The notes beneath the pieces are model-generated. The model was not told the DNA's origin. It saw nothing but the letters and a program-made list of their open reading frames with translations, and did no database searches. Source: Arthrobacter sp. APC 3897 (GTDB lineage Bacteria > Actinomycetota > Actinomycetes > Actinomycetales > Micrococcaceae). Taken from it: a stretch of 64,000 bases of DNA. The DNA is taken from NCBI RefSeq assembly GCF_030407495.1, contig NZ_JASDDG010000029.1:1-64000 (forward strand), in the 5' to 3' direction. The position numbers and the translations under genes are program-made. Positions 8,191 to 15,863 of the stretch are shown here, piece by piece (position 1 is the first letter of the stretch; every line of letters begins with the position of its first letter).

Positions 8191-8964
8191 ATGATGGGTG
8201 GTCATCACGCAGCATCAGGCGCCGCAGCCTGGATTGCCGTCGCTTCAACCGCACCCCATGCCCTCGGCTGGTATCCAGTCACGCCGCTGGGCGTGGTCAC
8301 CGGCGCCCTGCTTACCGCCGGGGCTGCCCTGCTTCCGGACCTGGACCATCACAGCGGCACCATTGCCCATTCCCTGCCTCCGGTTACGAAGATCCTGGCC
8401 CGGATCACCGAGCAGATCAGCGGCGGGCACCGGCGGGGCACACACTCCCTGCTGGGCCTGGCCGTGTTCGTGGCCCTGTCCTCCGCGCTCGGCAAGATCA
8501 CCACCGAAGTACCCCTGTTAGGCTCGGTGGCTGTAGGCGCGGGCCTGCTGTCGGTGCTGTTGATGGGGTTTGCCCTGAAAGCGCTGAAAATTGCGGGCGG
8601 GCCCGCCCGCAGCTGGCTGCTCGCCTTGTCACTGTCAGCATTCATTGCCGTCTATGCGCCGGAAAACAATGACTGGCTCCCCGTCGCCGTCGGCCTGGGG
8701 GTAGCCGTGCATATCCTCGGGGACCTGCTAACGCACCAGGGCGTCATGATTCTGTGGCCGCTGCGGATCAAACGCCCGCGCTCCCTGGCCGGCATGCCCG
8801 TGCTGAACAAGCTGTGGCGAAGCAGCGGCTGCCTGTCACTGCCCCTGATCGGTGCCGCCGGATCATGGCGTGAATGGGCGCTGATGGTTCCGGTGACGGT
8901 TTATGCCCTCTACGGAGTAGTCCATGCCGCCTTCTTTACCCTCTCCCAGTGGGCATCTGCCTGA
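8191..8964 (+). CDS. YdjM-like membrane-bound metal-dependent hydrolase
   Basis: A 257-residue membrane protein with about six to eight hydrophobic helices. It shows the signature acid/His clusters of the YdjM (LexA-regulated membrane-bound metal-dependent hydrolase) family: DLDHHS at residues 50-55, GGHRRGTHS at 78-86 and HILGDLLTHQG around 177-187. The function of the family is poorly known; E. coli ydjM is SOS-induced. Two adjacent ATG codons open the gene, with AAGGA about 12 bases upstream. It is monocistronic, between the gluconate operon and the antiporter. Confidence 0.82.
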   Translation: MMGGHHAASGAAAWIAVASTAPHALGWYPVTPLGVVTGALLTAGAALLPDLDHHSGTIAHSLPPVTKILARITEQISGGHRRGTHSLLGLAVFVALSSALGKITTEVPLLGSVAVGAGLLSVLLMGFALKALKIAGGPARSWLLALSLSAFIAVYAPENNDWLPVAVGLGVAVHILGDLLTHQGVMILWPLRIKRPRSLAGMPVLNKLWRSSGCLSLPLIGAAGSWREWALMVPVTVYALYGVVHAAFFTLSQWASA

Positions 8965-9000
8965 ACCACCGGAGCGGGCTCCCGGCGTCCGGCTAGAATA

Positions 9001-9016
9001 GTTCACCTCTGTGAAC
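9001..9016. promoter_or_regulatory. GTTCAC inverted repeat just upstream of antiporter gene
   Basis: A perfect GTTCAC-CTCT-GTGAAC repeat lies between a TAGAAT hexamer (8994-8999, a possible -10 element) and the ATG at 9021, so it overlaps the expected transcription start or the ribosome-binding region, which otherwise lacks a clear Shine-Dalgarno motif. It may be an operator or a small RNA hairpin. Confidence 0.4.
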
Positions 9017-9020
9017 GATA

Positions 9021-10760
9021 ATGGCAGTTGTGGAACTAGCCGTCTTAGCTGTCATCGGCGTGGCTCTCATAGTCACCGTCGCCGCATTCTCCAAGCGCCT
9101 CGGCATTGCCGCTCCGCTGATTCTGGTGGTGGTTGGGCTGGGGCTGTCCTATCTGCCCGGGCTGCCAACGTTTACGGTGCCCCATGACGTCATCCTTATG
9201 GGTGTGCTGCCGCCGCTGCTCTATGCCGCAGCGGTCAACGTCCCGGTGGTGGACTTTCGCCGCAACTTTGGGGCCATTTCCAGCCTGTCGGTGTTTCTGG
9301 TCCTGTTCTCCGCCTTCGCGACCGGCCTGCTGCTGTACATCCTGCTGCCGGATCTCAACTTTGCGGCCGCCGTTGCACTGGGCGCCGTAGTCAGTCCGCC
9401 GGATGCCGTAGCCGCAACATCAATCGGCAAGAAACTGGGCCTGCCGCCGCGGCTGGTGACGGTGCTGGAGGGCGAAGGCCTGGTCAATGACGCCACCGCG
9501 CTGGTTCTGCTGCGCTCGGCCATCGCTGCCGGGGCCGGCGGTTTGGCCAGCATCTGGGACGGCGTCGCGGACTTCGGCTTTGCCGTCGTGGCCGCCGTCG
9601 CCGTGGGACTGCTGGTGGGAGTTCTCACGGTGTTTGTCCGTTCCAAGCTTCATGATCCCGTGCTGGACACTGCCATTTCCTTTGTGGTTCCGTTCCTGGC
9701 CTTCATTCCGGCGGAGGAGCTCGGGGCTTCCGGCGTCCTTGCCGTGGTGGTGGCGGGGCTGTACACCGGCCACCGAGCGGGTGCAGCGTTCAGCGCACAG
9801 GCCCGGATCAATGACAGCGTCAACTGGCACACCGTCCAGTTCCTGCTGGAAAACGGCGTCTTCCTGCTGATGGGGCTCGAGATCCGCTACCTCGTTGAAA
9901 ATGTTGATCCGGCCCTGCTGACCGTCCGCGAAGCCGTGCTGATCGGCCTGGCCGTCACTGCACTGCTCATCGTGATCCGGTTCGCCTGGATGGGTCCCCT
10001 CACCCTGTTCCTGCGGGCCAAGGTTGGATATCAGGAGCGCCGCACCAACCGCTTCCGAACAATCCTGGACAGCATGCTGGCCGTAGGACTGCCCGATGCC
10101 CGCACCCGGCGCCGGCATACGCGCGGTGAAGAACTGTACCGAAGGCGTCAGGCGGACATTGCCCAACTCCGCGGTGAAGGGCTTGGTTGGCGCGGCGGCG
10201 TCGTTATCGGCTGGTCAGGAATGCGCGGCGTCGTAACCCTGGCTGCCGCGCAGTCACTGCCGGAAGCCACCCCCTATCGGGAACAGCTTGTCCTCATCGC
10301 GTTCACGGTGGCCGTGGTGAGCCTGCTGCTGCAGGGCGGAACCCTGCCCTGGGTCATCCGGCTGCTGGGTGTCCGCGGCCGCAACGCTGCGGAGGACCAG
10401 CGGAAGCTGGCCACACTGCTGGACCAGATCAGCGACGCGGGCCTCAAGGTTCTGGAAGACCCGGCCAAATGCCTGGACCAGGACACTCAGGTGGACCCGG
10501 ACGTGGTGGAGCGGGTGCGCCAGGACACGTTCCTGCGCAGCGCACTCGCGTGGGAACGCGTCAAAGCGCTGGGCATCGGCACGACGGCCACCCCGCAGCT
10601 CCAGTACCGTGCACTGCGCCGTGCCGTGGTGGATGCGGAGCGGAACGCCCTGCTGCAGGCCCGCCGGGAGGGACACTTCCCCTCGCGTGCCCTCACGGAT
10701 GCCCAGCGGCTGCTGGATCTGGAGGAATCCCGGCTTAAAGCGCGGCTGGGTGAGCACTAA
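9021..10760 (+). CDS. CPA1 family Na+/H+ antiporter
   Basis: A 579-residue protein with about 12 membrane helices followed by a soluble C-terminal region of about 200 residues. Conserved CPA1/NhaP motifs are visible: SPPDAVAAT (Asp128) and EGEGLVNDATA (Asn156-Asp157), the residues used for ion exchange. It would expel Na+ (or K+) in exchange for H+ at the cytoplasmic membrane. The C-terminus after about residue 440 is charged and cytoplasmic. There is no strong Shine-Dalgarno motif before ATG 9021; an inverted repeat occupies this position instead. The gene is convergent with a VOC gene. Confidence 0.9.
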   Translation: MAVVELAVLAVIGVALIVTVAAFSKRLGIAAPLILVVVGLGLSYLPGLPTFTVPHDVILMGVLPPLLYAAAVNVPVVDFRRNFGAISSLSVFLVLFSAFATGLLLYILLPDLNFAAAVALGAVVSPPDAVAATSIGKKLGLPPRLVTVLEGEGLVNDATALVLLRSAIAAGAGGLASIWDGVADFGFAVVAAVAVGLLVGVLTVFVRSKLHDPVLDTAISFVVPFLAFIPAEELGASGVLAVVVAGLYTGHRAGAAFSAQARINDSVNWHTVQFLLENGVFLLMGLEIRYLVENVDPALLTVREAVLIGLAVTALLIVIRFAWMGPLTLFLRAKVGYQERRTNRFRTILDSMLAVGLPDARTRRRHTRGEELYRRRQADIAQLRGEGLGWRGGVVIGWSGMRGVVTLAAAQSLPEATPYREQLVLIAFTVAVVSLLLQGGTLPWVIRLLGVRGRNAAEDQRKLATLLDQISDAGLKVLEDPAKCLDQDTQVDPDVVERVRQDTFLRSALAWERVKALGIGTTATPQLQYRALRRAVVDAERNALLQARREGHFPSRALTDAQRLLDLEESRLKARLGEH

Positions 10761-10810
10761 CGGCTGTGGAGCCGGGACGCCGGCCACGGCACCGCCTGCG
10801 CCGGTCCGAA

Positions 10811-11188
10811 TTAGTCCTGATGCAGCTGAACATAGTTTCCGCAGCCGTCGTCAAACACGGCCTGGGTTCCCATGGCATCCGTGGACGGAGGCCCGGTGAA
10901 CCGGACTCCCAATCCGCTGAGGCGCTCCACTTCGGCCTGGACATCATCCACGCCCAGCACCACCGCGGGCAGTCCCAGGTCATACACGCCGGTCCGGTAG
11001 GCCTGCGCAACGGGATTGTCGCTGGGTTCCAGCAGCAGTCCGGGTCCGTCAGGAACGTTCGGCGCCTGAACTATGTACAGGTTGTACTCCGGCAGCACCA
11101 TCAGCGGCTCGAAGCCCAGGGTGCCGGTGTAGAAGTCAAAAGCGGCGGCCGGATCAATCACATGGATGCTGCTCATCTTTATGCGCAT
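10811..11188 (-). CDS. VOC (glyoxalase/bleomycin-resistance fold) protein
   Basis: A 125-residue single vicinal-oxygen-chelate domain with two beta-alpha-beta-beta-beta halves: MSSIHVIDPAAAFDFYTGTLGF opens the first and the second ends with DGCGNYVQLHQD, the usual metal-ligand and C-terminal strand. Members range from lyases and dioxygenases to resistance proteins, so no specific reaction is assigned. An alternative start is the internal ATG five codons in (MSSIHV). It is convergent with the antiporter gene. Confidence 0.8.
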   Translation of the reverse strand: MRIKMSSIHVIDPAAAFDFYTGTLGFEPLMVLPEYNLYIVQAPNVPDGPGLLLEPSDNPVAQAYRTGVYDLGLPAVVLGVDDVQAEVERLSGLGVRFTGPPSTDAMGTQAVFDDGCGNYVQLHQD

Positions 11189-11263
11189 GGGCGATAGATT
11201 ACTCCCGGCATTGCGGGCAGAACACTGCAGACAACACCGGAATCCGGAATCAGGTACCGATCC

Positions 11264-12052
11264 CTAGCGGCTCCGGCGAGTTTTGCCGCCTTTGCCGCCC
11301 GCACCCTTCTTCGCAGTGCCGCCCTTGGTTCCTGCTCCGCCCCTGGCCCCTGCCCGTCCGGACTTTGCCGCCGGTTTTCCGCCGGACCCCGGCTTCTCAC
11401 CGCTGCGGCTCTGCCGCTCCTTGGTGCGCTGGCGGGCGGTGGTTTTCTGTTCTTCCTGAACGGAGGGCTGGCGTGAGCTGTTCGCTGTGCGTCCGCGGAC
11501 AATCCCCACAAACTCCTCGATCCCCGGGTCCCGGGCATCTTCAAGCCAGGCAACAGCAATCCTGGTAGCCGGTGAACCGCTGAGCGGCCGCGCCACAACG
11601 TCACGGCGCGAATAGAGCTTGGCCACAGACATCGGCAGGATCAGGAGGCCTGCACCCGAGGCAACCACTTCCATTCCGACGTCGGCGCTTCCCATCTCCC
11701 GCAGGTCCAGCAGATTCTCGCCGGCCAGGTCAGCCAGTTCCAGCTCGTCGAACGCCGCAACGGCAGAATCCTTCGCCGCAGCCACCACGGGCCGCTCCTC
11801 GTAGAGGGCAATCACGCTCAGGTCTGCGGGCCGCACAAACCCCTGCTCCGGCACCCGCACAAACACCACGTCCGCCCGTCCTGCCCGCAGTTCATCGAAA
11901 ACCGTCTCTTCACCGCACTGGTAGGCAGCAAGTTCCCGATTCTGCCGTTCGGTCCACCGGCCAATCCATTTTCCCGGTGTTACACCGGGCACGTAGGCCA
12001 CGGTCAGTGGCGGAGCCGGGCGGGTCTGGCGGGGGGAAGGGTCTACAGGCAC
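11264..12052 (-). CDS. LysR substrate-binding-domain protein without HTH, basic C-terminal tail
   Basis: A 262-residue protein. Residues about 15-195 match a LysR-type effector-binding domain (LTVAYVPGVTPGKW at the start, GAGLLILPMSVAKLY near the end of the second lobe), but the N-terminal winged helix-turn-helix is missing. Instead the last 60 residues are rich in Lys, Arg, Gly and Ala (AGTKGGTAKKGAGGKGGKTR) and may bind nucleic acid. It is divergent from a DUF5997 gene with about 110 bases between. What it senses and whether it regulates transcription is unknown. The start at ATG 12052 gives a short Pro-rich lead before the first strand. Confidence 0.75.
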   Translation of the reverse strand: MPVDPSPRQTRPAPPLTVAYVPGVTPGKWIGRWTERQNRELAAYQCGEETVFDELRAGRADVVFVRVPEQGFVRPADLSVIALYEERPVVAAAKDSAVAAFDELELADLAGENLLDLREMGSADVGMEVVASGAGLLILPMSVAKLYSRRDVVARPLSGSPATRIAVAWLEDARDPGIEEFVGIVRGRTANSSRQPSVQEEQKTTARQRTKERQSRSGEKPGSGGKPAAKSGRAGARGGAGTKGGTAKKGAGGKGGKTRRSR

Positions 12053-12163
12053 CTTTTCAGGTTAACCCAGCGCGCTCCGTATTCTTTCCGCTTCGAGGCT
12101 GCACGCTCTCCCGTATCCTCCCCGTGAACCCGGGGCCCGCCCTGCGGCGGATATCCTTGGAAG

Positions 12164-12583
12164 ATGACTTCCGAGAAATCCCAATCCATGAAACCTGCCA
12201 CGGCAGCCAAGAAACTGGGCATCTATCTGCCCGCAGCGCCGCAGGAGTTCCAGGACGGGCCCATCTCCCGCGCCCAGTTCGACGAGCTCCAGGCCAATCC
12301 GCCGCAGTGGCTCGTTGATCTTCGCCGCAACGGCCCCCACCCCCGCCCCGTGGTGGCCCAGAAACTCAACATCTCCATCAGCGGCCTCACCCGGTCAGGC
12401 ATCACCGAGGCCCTGACCACAGCCGAGATCACCGCACTGCTGGCCGCACCGCCGGCATGGCTGGTTCAGGAACGGGCCAGCTTCGCCGCAGTCCGCGAAG
12501 AAGCCAAGCGCGTGAAGGAAGCAGAAGCCAAAAAGGCCAGGAAGGCAGAGCAGGCCGCGCAGCAGGCCGGCAAACAGGCCTAA
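12164..12583 (+). CDS. DUF5997 family protein
   Basis: A 139-residue soluble protein resembling the actinobacterial DUF5997 family: MKPATAAKKLGIYLPAAPQEFQ opens the conserved part, then PPQWLVDLRRNGPHPRPVVA and a probable DNA-binding-like segment LNISISGLTRSGIT. The last 30 residues are a Lys/Ala/Glu-rich helix. ATG 12164 follows TTGGAAG. Function unknown; the divergent arrangement with the LysR-domain gene suggests shared control or a shared function. A terminator follows. Confidence 0.75.
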   Translation: MTSEKSQSMKPATAAKKLGIYLPAAPQEFQDGPISRAQFDELQANPPQWLVDLRRNGPHPRPVVAQKLNISISGLTRSGITEALTTAEITALLAAPPAWLVQERASFAAVREEAKRVKEAEAKKARKAEQAAQQAGKQA

Positions 12584-12648
12584 CTGACAGTCCCGTCGGT
12601 GTGCTGCTCCCCCTTACGGGGACCGGCACACTGATCGGGACATAAAAA

Positions 12649-12679
12649 AATCACCCCGGCTGGTTCAGCCGGGGTGATT
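12649..12679. terminator. bidirectional terminator for the DUF5997 gene and tRNA-Leu
   Basis: A perfect 14-bp stem (AATCACCCCGGCTG) with loop GTT. Read on the minus strand, directly after the tRNA-Leu 3' end, it runs into seven T residues; on the plus strand it follows the DUF5997 gene. Confidence 0.85.
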
Positions 12680-12686
12680 CTGTTTG

Positions 12687-12769
12687 TGCGCGAGGGGGGA
12701 TTTGAACCCCCACGCCCTTTCGGACACTGGCACCTGAAGCCAGCGCGTCTGCCGTTCCGCCACTCGCGC
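12687..12769 (-). tRNA. tRNA-Leu(CAG)
   Basis: An 83-nt cloverleaf with acceptor GCGCGAG/CTCGCGC, anticodon stem CTGGC/GCCAG around loop TTCAGGT (anticodon CAG), a long class II variable arm (TGTCCGAAAGGGCGT) and T-arm GGGGGTTCAAATCCCCC. The 3' CCA is not encoded. It decodes CUG, the most used Leu codon in a high-GC genome. Confidence 0.95.
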
Positions 12770-13135
12770 AAAATGGTTTCCCTTGGCCGATGTGCATTCA
12801 GTCTCACGACCTTCTGCGTCTCGATTCCTCGGGAACAGCAGAATCAAGCATACCCACATTTTCCCCAAACACCTAAACGGCTCTTTGGGCCGGGCAAGAT
12901 CCGCGTTCTGACGCGGATTTTGCTGCTTTTGCAGCTACAGATCCGGGCGTGCAGAAGCTCACCCATACAAAGATCGCCGCCGTTTCGCCGCAGGGGAACC
13001 GTCGCCCAGCCGTTACGTTGTTTGTTGGGAGAGGTGAGTAGTATCGAAGAGGAGCTTTGTATCCAGGGCCTGCCCTGGAGACACTCCGGATTCAACCGGA
13101 CAGTCCGGACCGAAGATAGAGGGAAGGAGGCGAAC
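12770..13135. other. intergenic region between tRNA-Leu and fhaA
   Basis: This 366-bp gap should hold the promoters of tRNA-Leu (leftward) and of the fhaA operon (rightward). A hairpin ATCCGCGT-TCTG-ACGCGGAT at 12899-12918 is followed by TTTGCTGCTTTT, terminator-like on the plus strand, and a second small hairpin GCTGC-TTTT-GCAGC follows it. A possible fhaA promoter is TTGTTT (13018-13023) with TAGTAT (13039-13044), spacing 15 bases. No gene is visible. Confidence 0.45.
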
Positions 13136-13864
13136 ATGGGCTTACTCGATAACGTTGAACGCGGCATTGAAAAAGTTGTACGAGGTGCCTTCTCCACAAA
13201 GTCTTCCGGCCGGGTGGAACCTCTCGAGCTGGCCATCGCCATGCGGCGCGAACTCGACGAGCGCTCCTTCACCGTGGGACAGGGACGCACCCTGGCCCCC
13301 AACGTCTTCACTGCCCGGCTGTCCGACGCAGATTTCCAGCGCGCCCAGGAATGGGGAGCCCCGCTGGCCGAGGAGCTGTGCGACGTCGTCATTAAGCACG
13401 CACGGAGCCAGTCGTATACTCTCCAGGGCCCGGTACGGGTGTCCTTCACCCGCGATTCATCGCTGAAGGCGGGAGTGCTGGAGGTTGACTCCGCTACAGA
13501 AAAAGCGGGCACTCCTGCCCAGCGCCAGCCGGCTCCGCCCGCCCCGCGCCAGACGCCCACCCGCATGCAGCCGGTCCTGGATATCGACGGACAAAGGTAT
13601 TCACTCAATGCCCCGTCCGTAGTGCTGGGGCGTTCCTCCGAAGCCGATATCCTCGTTGATGACACCGGCGTATCCCGCCGGCATCTTGAAATCAGCACCG
13701 AAAACGGTGTCAGCCGCGCCATCGATCTTGGCTCCACCAACGGAAGCTTCGTCAACGGCCAAAGAGTACAAGGGGAAGCAGATCTCACGGATGGTTCGAC
13801 GATCGCGATGGGCCGTACCCGCATCACCTTCCGCCTCCTTCCTGTTCGGACCGGAGGACGTTAG
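13136..13864 (+). CDS. fhaA: FhaA-type protein, DUF3662 plus FHA domain
   Basis: A 242-residue cytoplasmic protein: DUF3662 domain at about 1-125 (starting MGLLDNVERGIEKVVRGAF), a Pro-rich linker at about 125-145, and a C-terminal FHA domain with phosphothreonine-binding residues in VLGRSSEAD, SRRHLE and STNGSF. In mycobacteria FhaA binds phosphorylated envelope proteins such as the pseudokinase part of MviN/MurJ. ATG 13136 follows GGAAGGAGG; the open frame upstream crosses the tRNA region and is rejected. First gene of the seven-gene kinase/wall operon; its stop overlaps the next start by one base. Confidence 0.93.
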   Translation: MGLLDNVERGIEKVVRGAFSTKSSGRVEPLELAIAMRRELDERSFTVGQGRTLAPNVFTARLSDADFQRAQEWGAPLAEELCDVVIKHARSQSYTLQGPVRVSFTRDSSLKAGVLEVDSATEKAGTPAQRQPAPPAPRQTPTRMQPVLDIDGQRYSLNAPSVVLGRSSEADILVDDTGVSRRHLEISTENGVSRAIDLGSTNGSFVNGQRVQGEADLTDGSTIAMGRTRITFRLLPVRTGGR

Positions 13865-14349
13865 TGGACGGTAGTTTGGTTTTGACCCTGCTCCGGTACG
13901 GGTTCCTGCTTCTTCTGTGGCTCATGGTCATCAGTGTTGTCGGTGCCATCCGGCGCGATCTTGTGGTGGGAAGCCGGAACCGCACCGGAACACCCACCGC
14001 CCGGCAGATCCGCAAGAACCCCGAATTGGAGAAGCAGGCCCCCGCACCGGCGAAACTGCCGGCACGCCAGGTTTGCGTGACGGAAGGTCCCCTGCGCGGC
14101 ACCACCCTGGAGCTGGCTTCCAGCCCCATCCTTCTCGGCCGGGCCCAGGAAGCAACGCTCGTACTCGAGGATGACTATGCCTCAGGCCGGCATGCGCGCC
14201 TGTTCCCCCAGGGAAGCCGCTGGTTTATCGAAGACCTGGGCTCCACCAACGGCACCTTCCTCGGCGGCAGCCAGCTCACGCGTGCCCTGCCGGTGGAACC
14301 CGGGGTTCCTATCCGCATCGGTAAGACGGTCCTTGAGTTGAGGCCCTAA
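13864..14349 (+). CDS. fhaB: FhaB/FipA-type membrane-anchored FHA protein
   Basis: A 161-residue protein with one N-terminal membrane helix (residues 7-29), a short basic linker and a C-terminal FHA domain at about 75-155 with LGRAQEA, SGRHARL and LGSTNGTF. The FHA domain reads phosphothreonine made by the operon's kinases; the mycobacterial counterpart links PknA/B signalling to septum formation. GTG start overlaps the fhaA stop (TAGTG). It is followed after two bases by pstP. Confidence 0.92.
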   Translation: MDGSLVLTLLRYGFLLLLWLMVISVVGAIRRDLVVGSRNRTGTPTARQIRKNPELEKQAPAPAKLPARQVCVTEGPLRGTTLELASSPILLGRAQEATLVLEDDYASGRHARLFPQGSRWFIEDLGSTNGTFLGGSQLTRALPVEPGVPIRIGKTVLELRP

Positions 14350-14351
14350 CC

Positions 14352-15863
14352 GTGGCTCTGGTCCTCAAATATGCAGCACGGTCCGACGTGGGCATGGTTC
14401 GTCTGAAGAATGACGACTCTGCCTATGTTGGCCGCTATCTTGCCGTCGTTGCCGACGGCATGGGCGGACATGCCGGCGGCAACGTCGCTTCGGCCTCCAC
14501 CGTCCTGGATCTGGTGCATCTGGACCGCGGAGCGCAGGACGACGAGCCACTGACGGTGCTCGCGGATGAGATCCAAGCGGCGAACTCTCTTCTCTCGGAA
14601 CTCGTGACCACCAGCCCGCAGCTGTCCGGCATGGGAACAACGGTGACGGCGCTCCTGCTGCACGGGAACCGGCTCGCCTTCGCGCACATCGGCGATTCAC
14701 GTGCCTACCGCCTCAAGAACGGTGTTTTTGAGCAGATCAGCATCGATCACACCTTTGTGCAGCGGCTGATCGACGAGGGCCGGCTCCGGCCCGAAGAAGC
14801 CGAAATCCACCCTCACAAGAATGTCCTGATGCGCGTTCTGGGCGATGTGGATGCCAGCCCCGAACTTGATCTGGCCAGCTTTGAAGTGGAACCCGGCGAA
14901 AAATGGCTCCTGTGCTCCGACGGCCTCACCGCCGTCCTCAGGGACTCGGACATAGAGAACATCCTGCGCGGCACCAGCGACCTCCAGCGCTGCGTCGACA
15001 CGCTGGTTGAACTTACCCTCTCCGGAGGATCACCGGACAACGTGACGGTTGCCGTCCTGGAAATCGAAGAAGTTCCGGACGATTCCCCGACAGCGGGTAT
15101 ACCTGTCTCTCCGCCGGCTGACGCTACAGGCGACGATCCGGCCGCTGCCCCGTTGACGGGACAGGATCCGGGGAACCCGGAAGCAGACGACGACGAACCC
15201 GCCCGGGCCGAGCTGATCCGCCAGGACCTTTCCTCACGTCCCCACATCCTGGTGGGTGCGGCGTCCCTGGCCACCGAGACCGGGCAAATCCCCATAGTTA
15301 CCAAGCGCTCCGCCGAGCGCCGTGCTGCCCGCCTGCTGACGCACAAAGCGCCTCCTGAAGCAGCGTCCGCAGGCTCCGAACTCTCCGGTACGCCGCCGCG
15401 GCGGCGCTGGGTTGTCCCGGCGTTCCTGGCCCTGCTGGCGGTCCTGCTGGCGGCAGTTCTCTGGGTTGGCTATACCTGGACCCAAACCCGGTACTACGTC
15501 GGTTCCAGTGACAGCAACGTTGCTATCTACAACGGTGTTTCGCAGTCCCTGGGCCCCATCACACTCTCCTCCGTCACGGAACTGACCGACATACCGCTGG
15601 ACAGCTTGCCGGAATATCAGCGCAACCGGGTGGAGGGCACCATTCCTGCCAAGGACCTGCTGCATGCCGAACAGATTGTTGAAGACCTTCGAGGCGCGGC
15701 GCGGATCACCGGCTGCGGTCCGTCCGCTCCGGCTGCGCCGGTGAAGGCCAGCGCCACTCCTGCGCCCACCGCCACTCCGGCTCCCTCCCCCACGGCGTCC
15801 GCAGGATCCGCTGCGTCCGCCCGGCCCGGTGCTGCTCCGGACGAGTGCGGAGGACAGAACTGA
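14352..15863 (+). CDS. pstP: PstP-type PP2C Ser/Thr phosphatase
   Basis: A 503-residue membrane-bound phosphatase. The catalytic PP2C domain covers residues 1-240 with metal ligands in VADGMGGHAGG (Asp35), CSDGLT (Asp190) and GSPDNVT (Asp229). A linker rich in Asp, Pro and Ala precedes one membrane helix (353-374) and an extracytoplasmic domain ending in an Ala/Pro/Thr-rich tail. It removes phosphate from Ser/Thr targets of the two downstream kinases. Start GTG at 14352 two bases after fhaB; its stop overlaps the rodA start by one base. Confidence 0.94.
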   Translation: MALVLKYAARSDVGMVRLKNDDSAYVGRYLAVVADGMGGHAGGNVASASTVLDLVHLDRGAQDDEPLTVLADEIQAANSLLSELVTTSPQLSGMGTTVTALLLHGNRLAFAHIGDSRAYRLKNGVFEQISIDHTFVQRLIDEGRLRPEEAEIHPHKNVLMRVLGDVDASPELDLASFEVEPGEKWLLCSDGLTAVLRDSDIENILRGTSDLQRCVDTLVELTLSGGSPDNVTVAVLEIEEVPDDSPTAGIPVSPPADATGDDPAAAPLTGQDPGNPEADDDEPARAELIRQDLSSRPHILVGAASLATETGQIPIVTKRSAERRAARLLTHKAPPEAASAGSELSGTPPRRRWVVPAFLALLAVLLAAVLWVGYTWTQTRYYVGSSDSNVAIYNGVSQSLGPITLSSVTELTDIPLDSLPEYQRNRVEGTIPAKDLLHAEQIVEDLRGAARITGCGPSAPAAPVKASATPAPTATPAPSPTASAGSAASARPGAAPDECGGQN

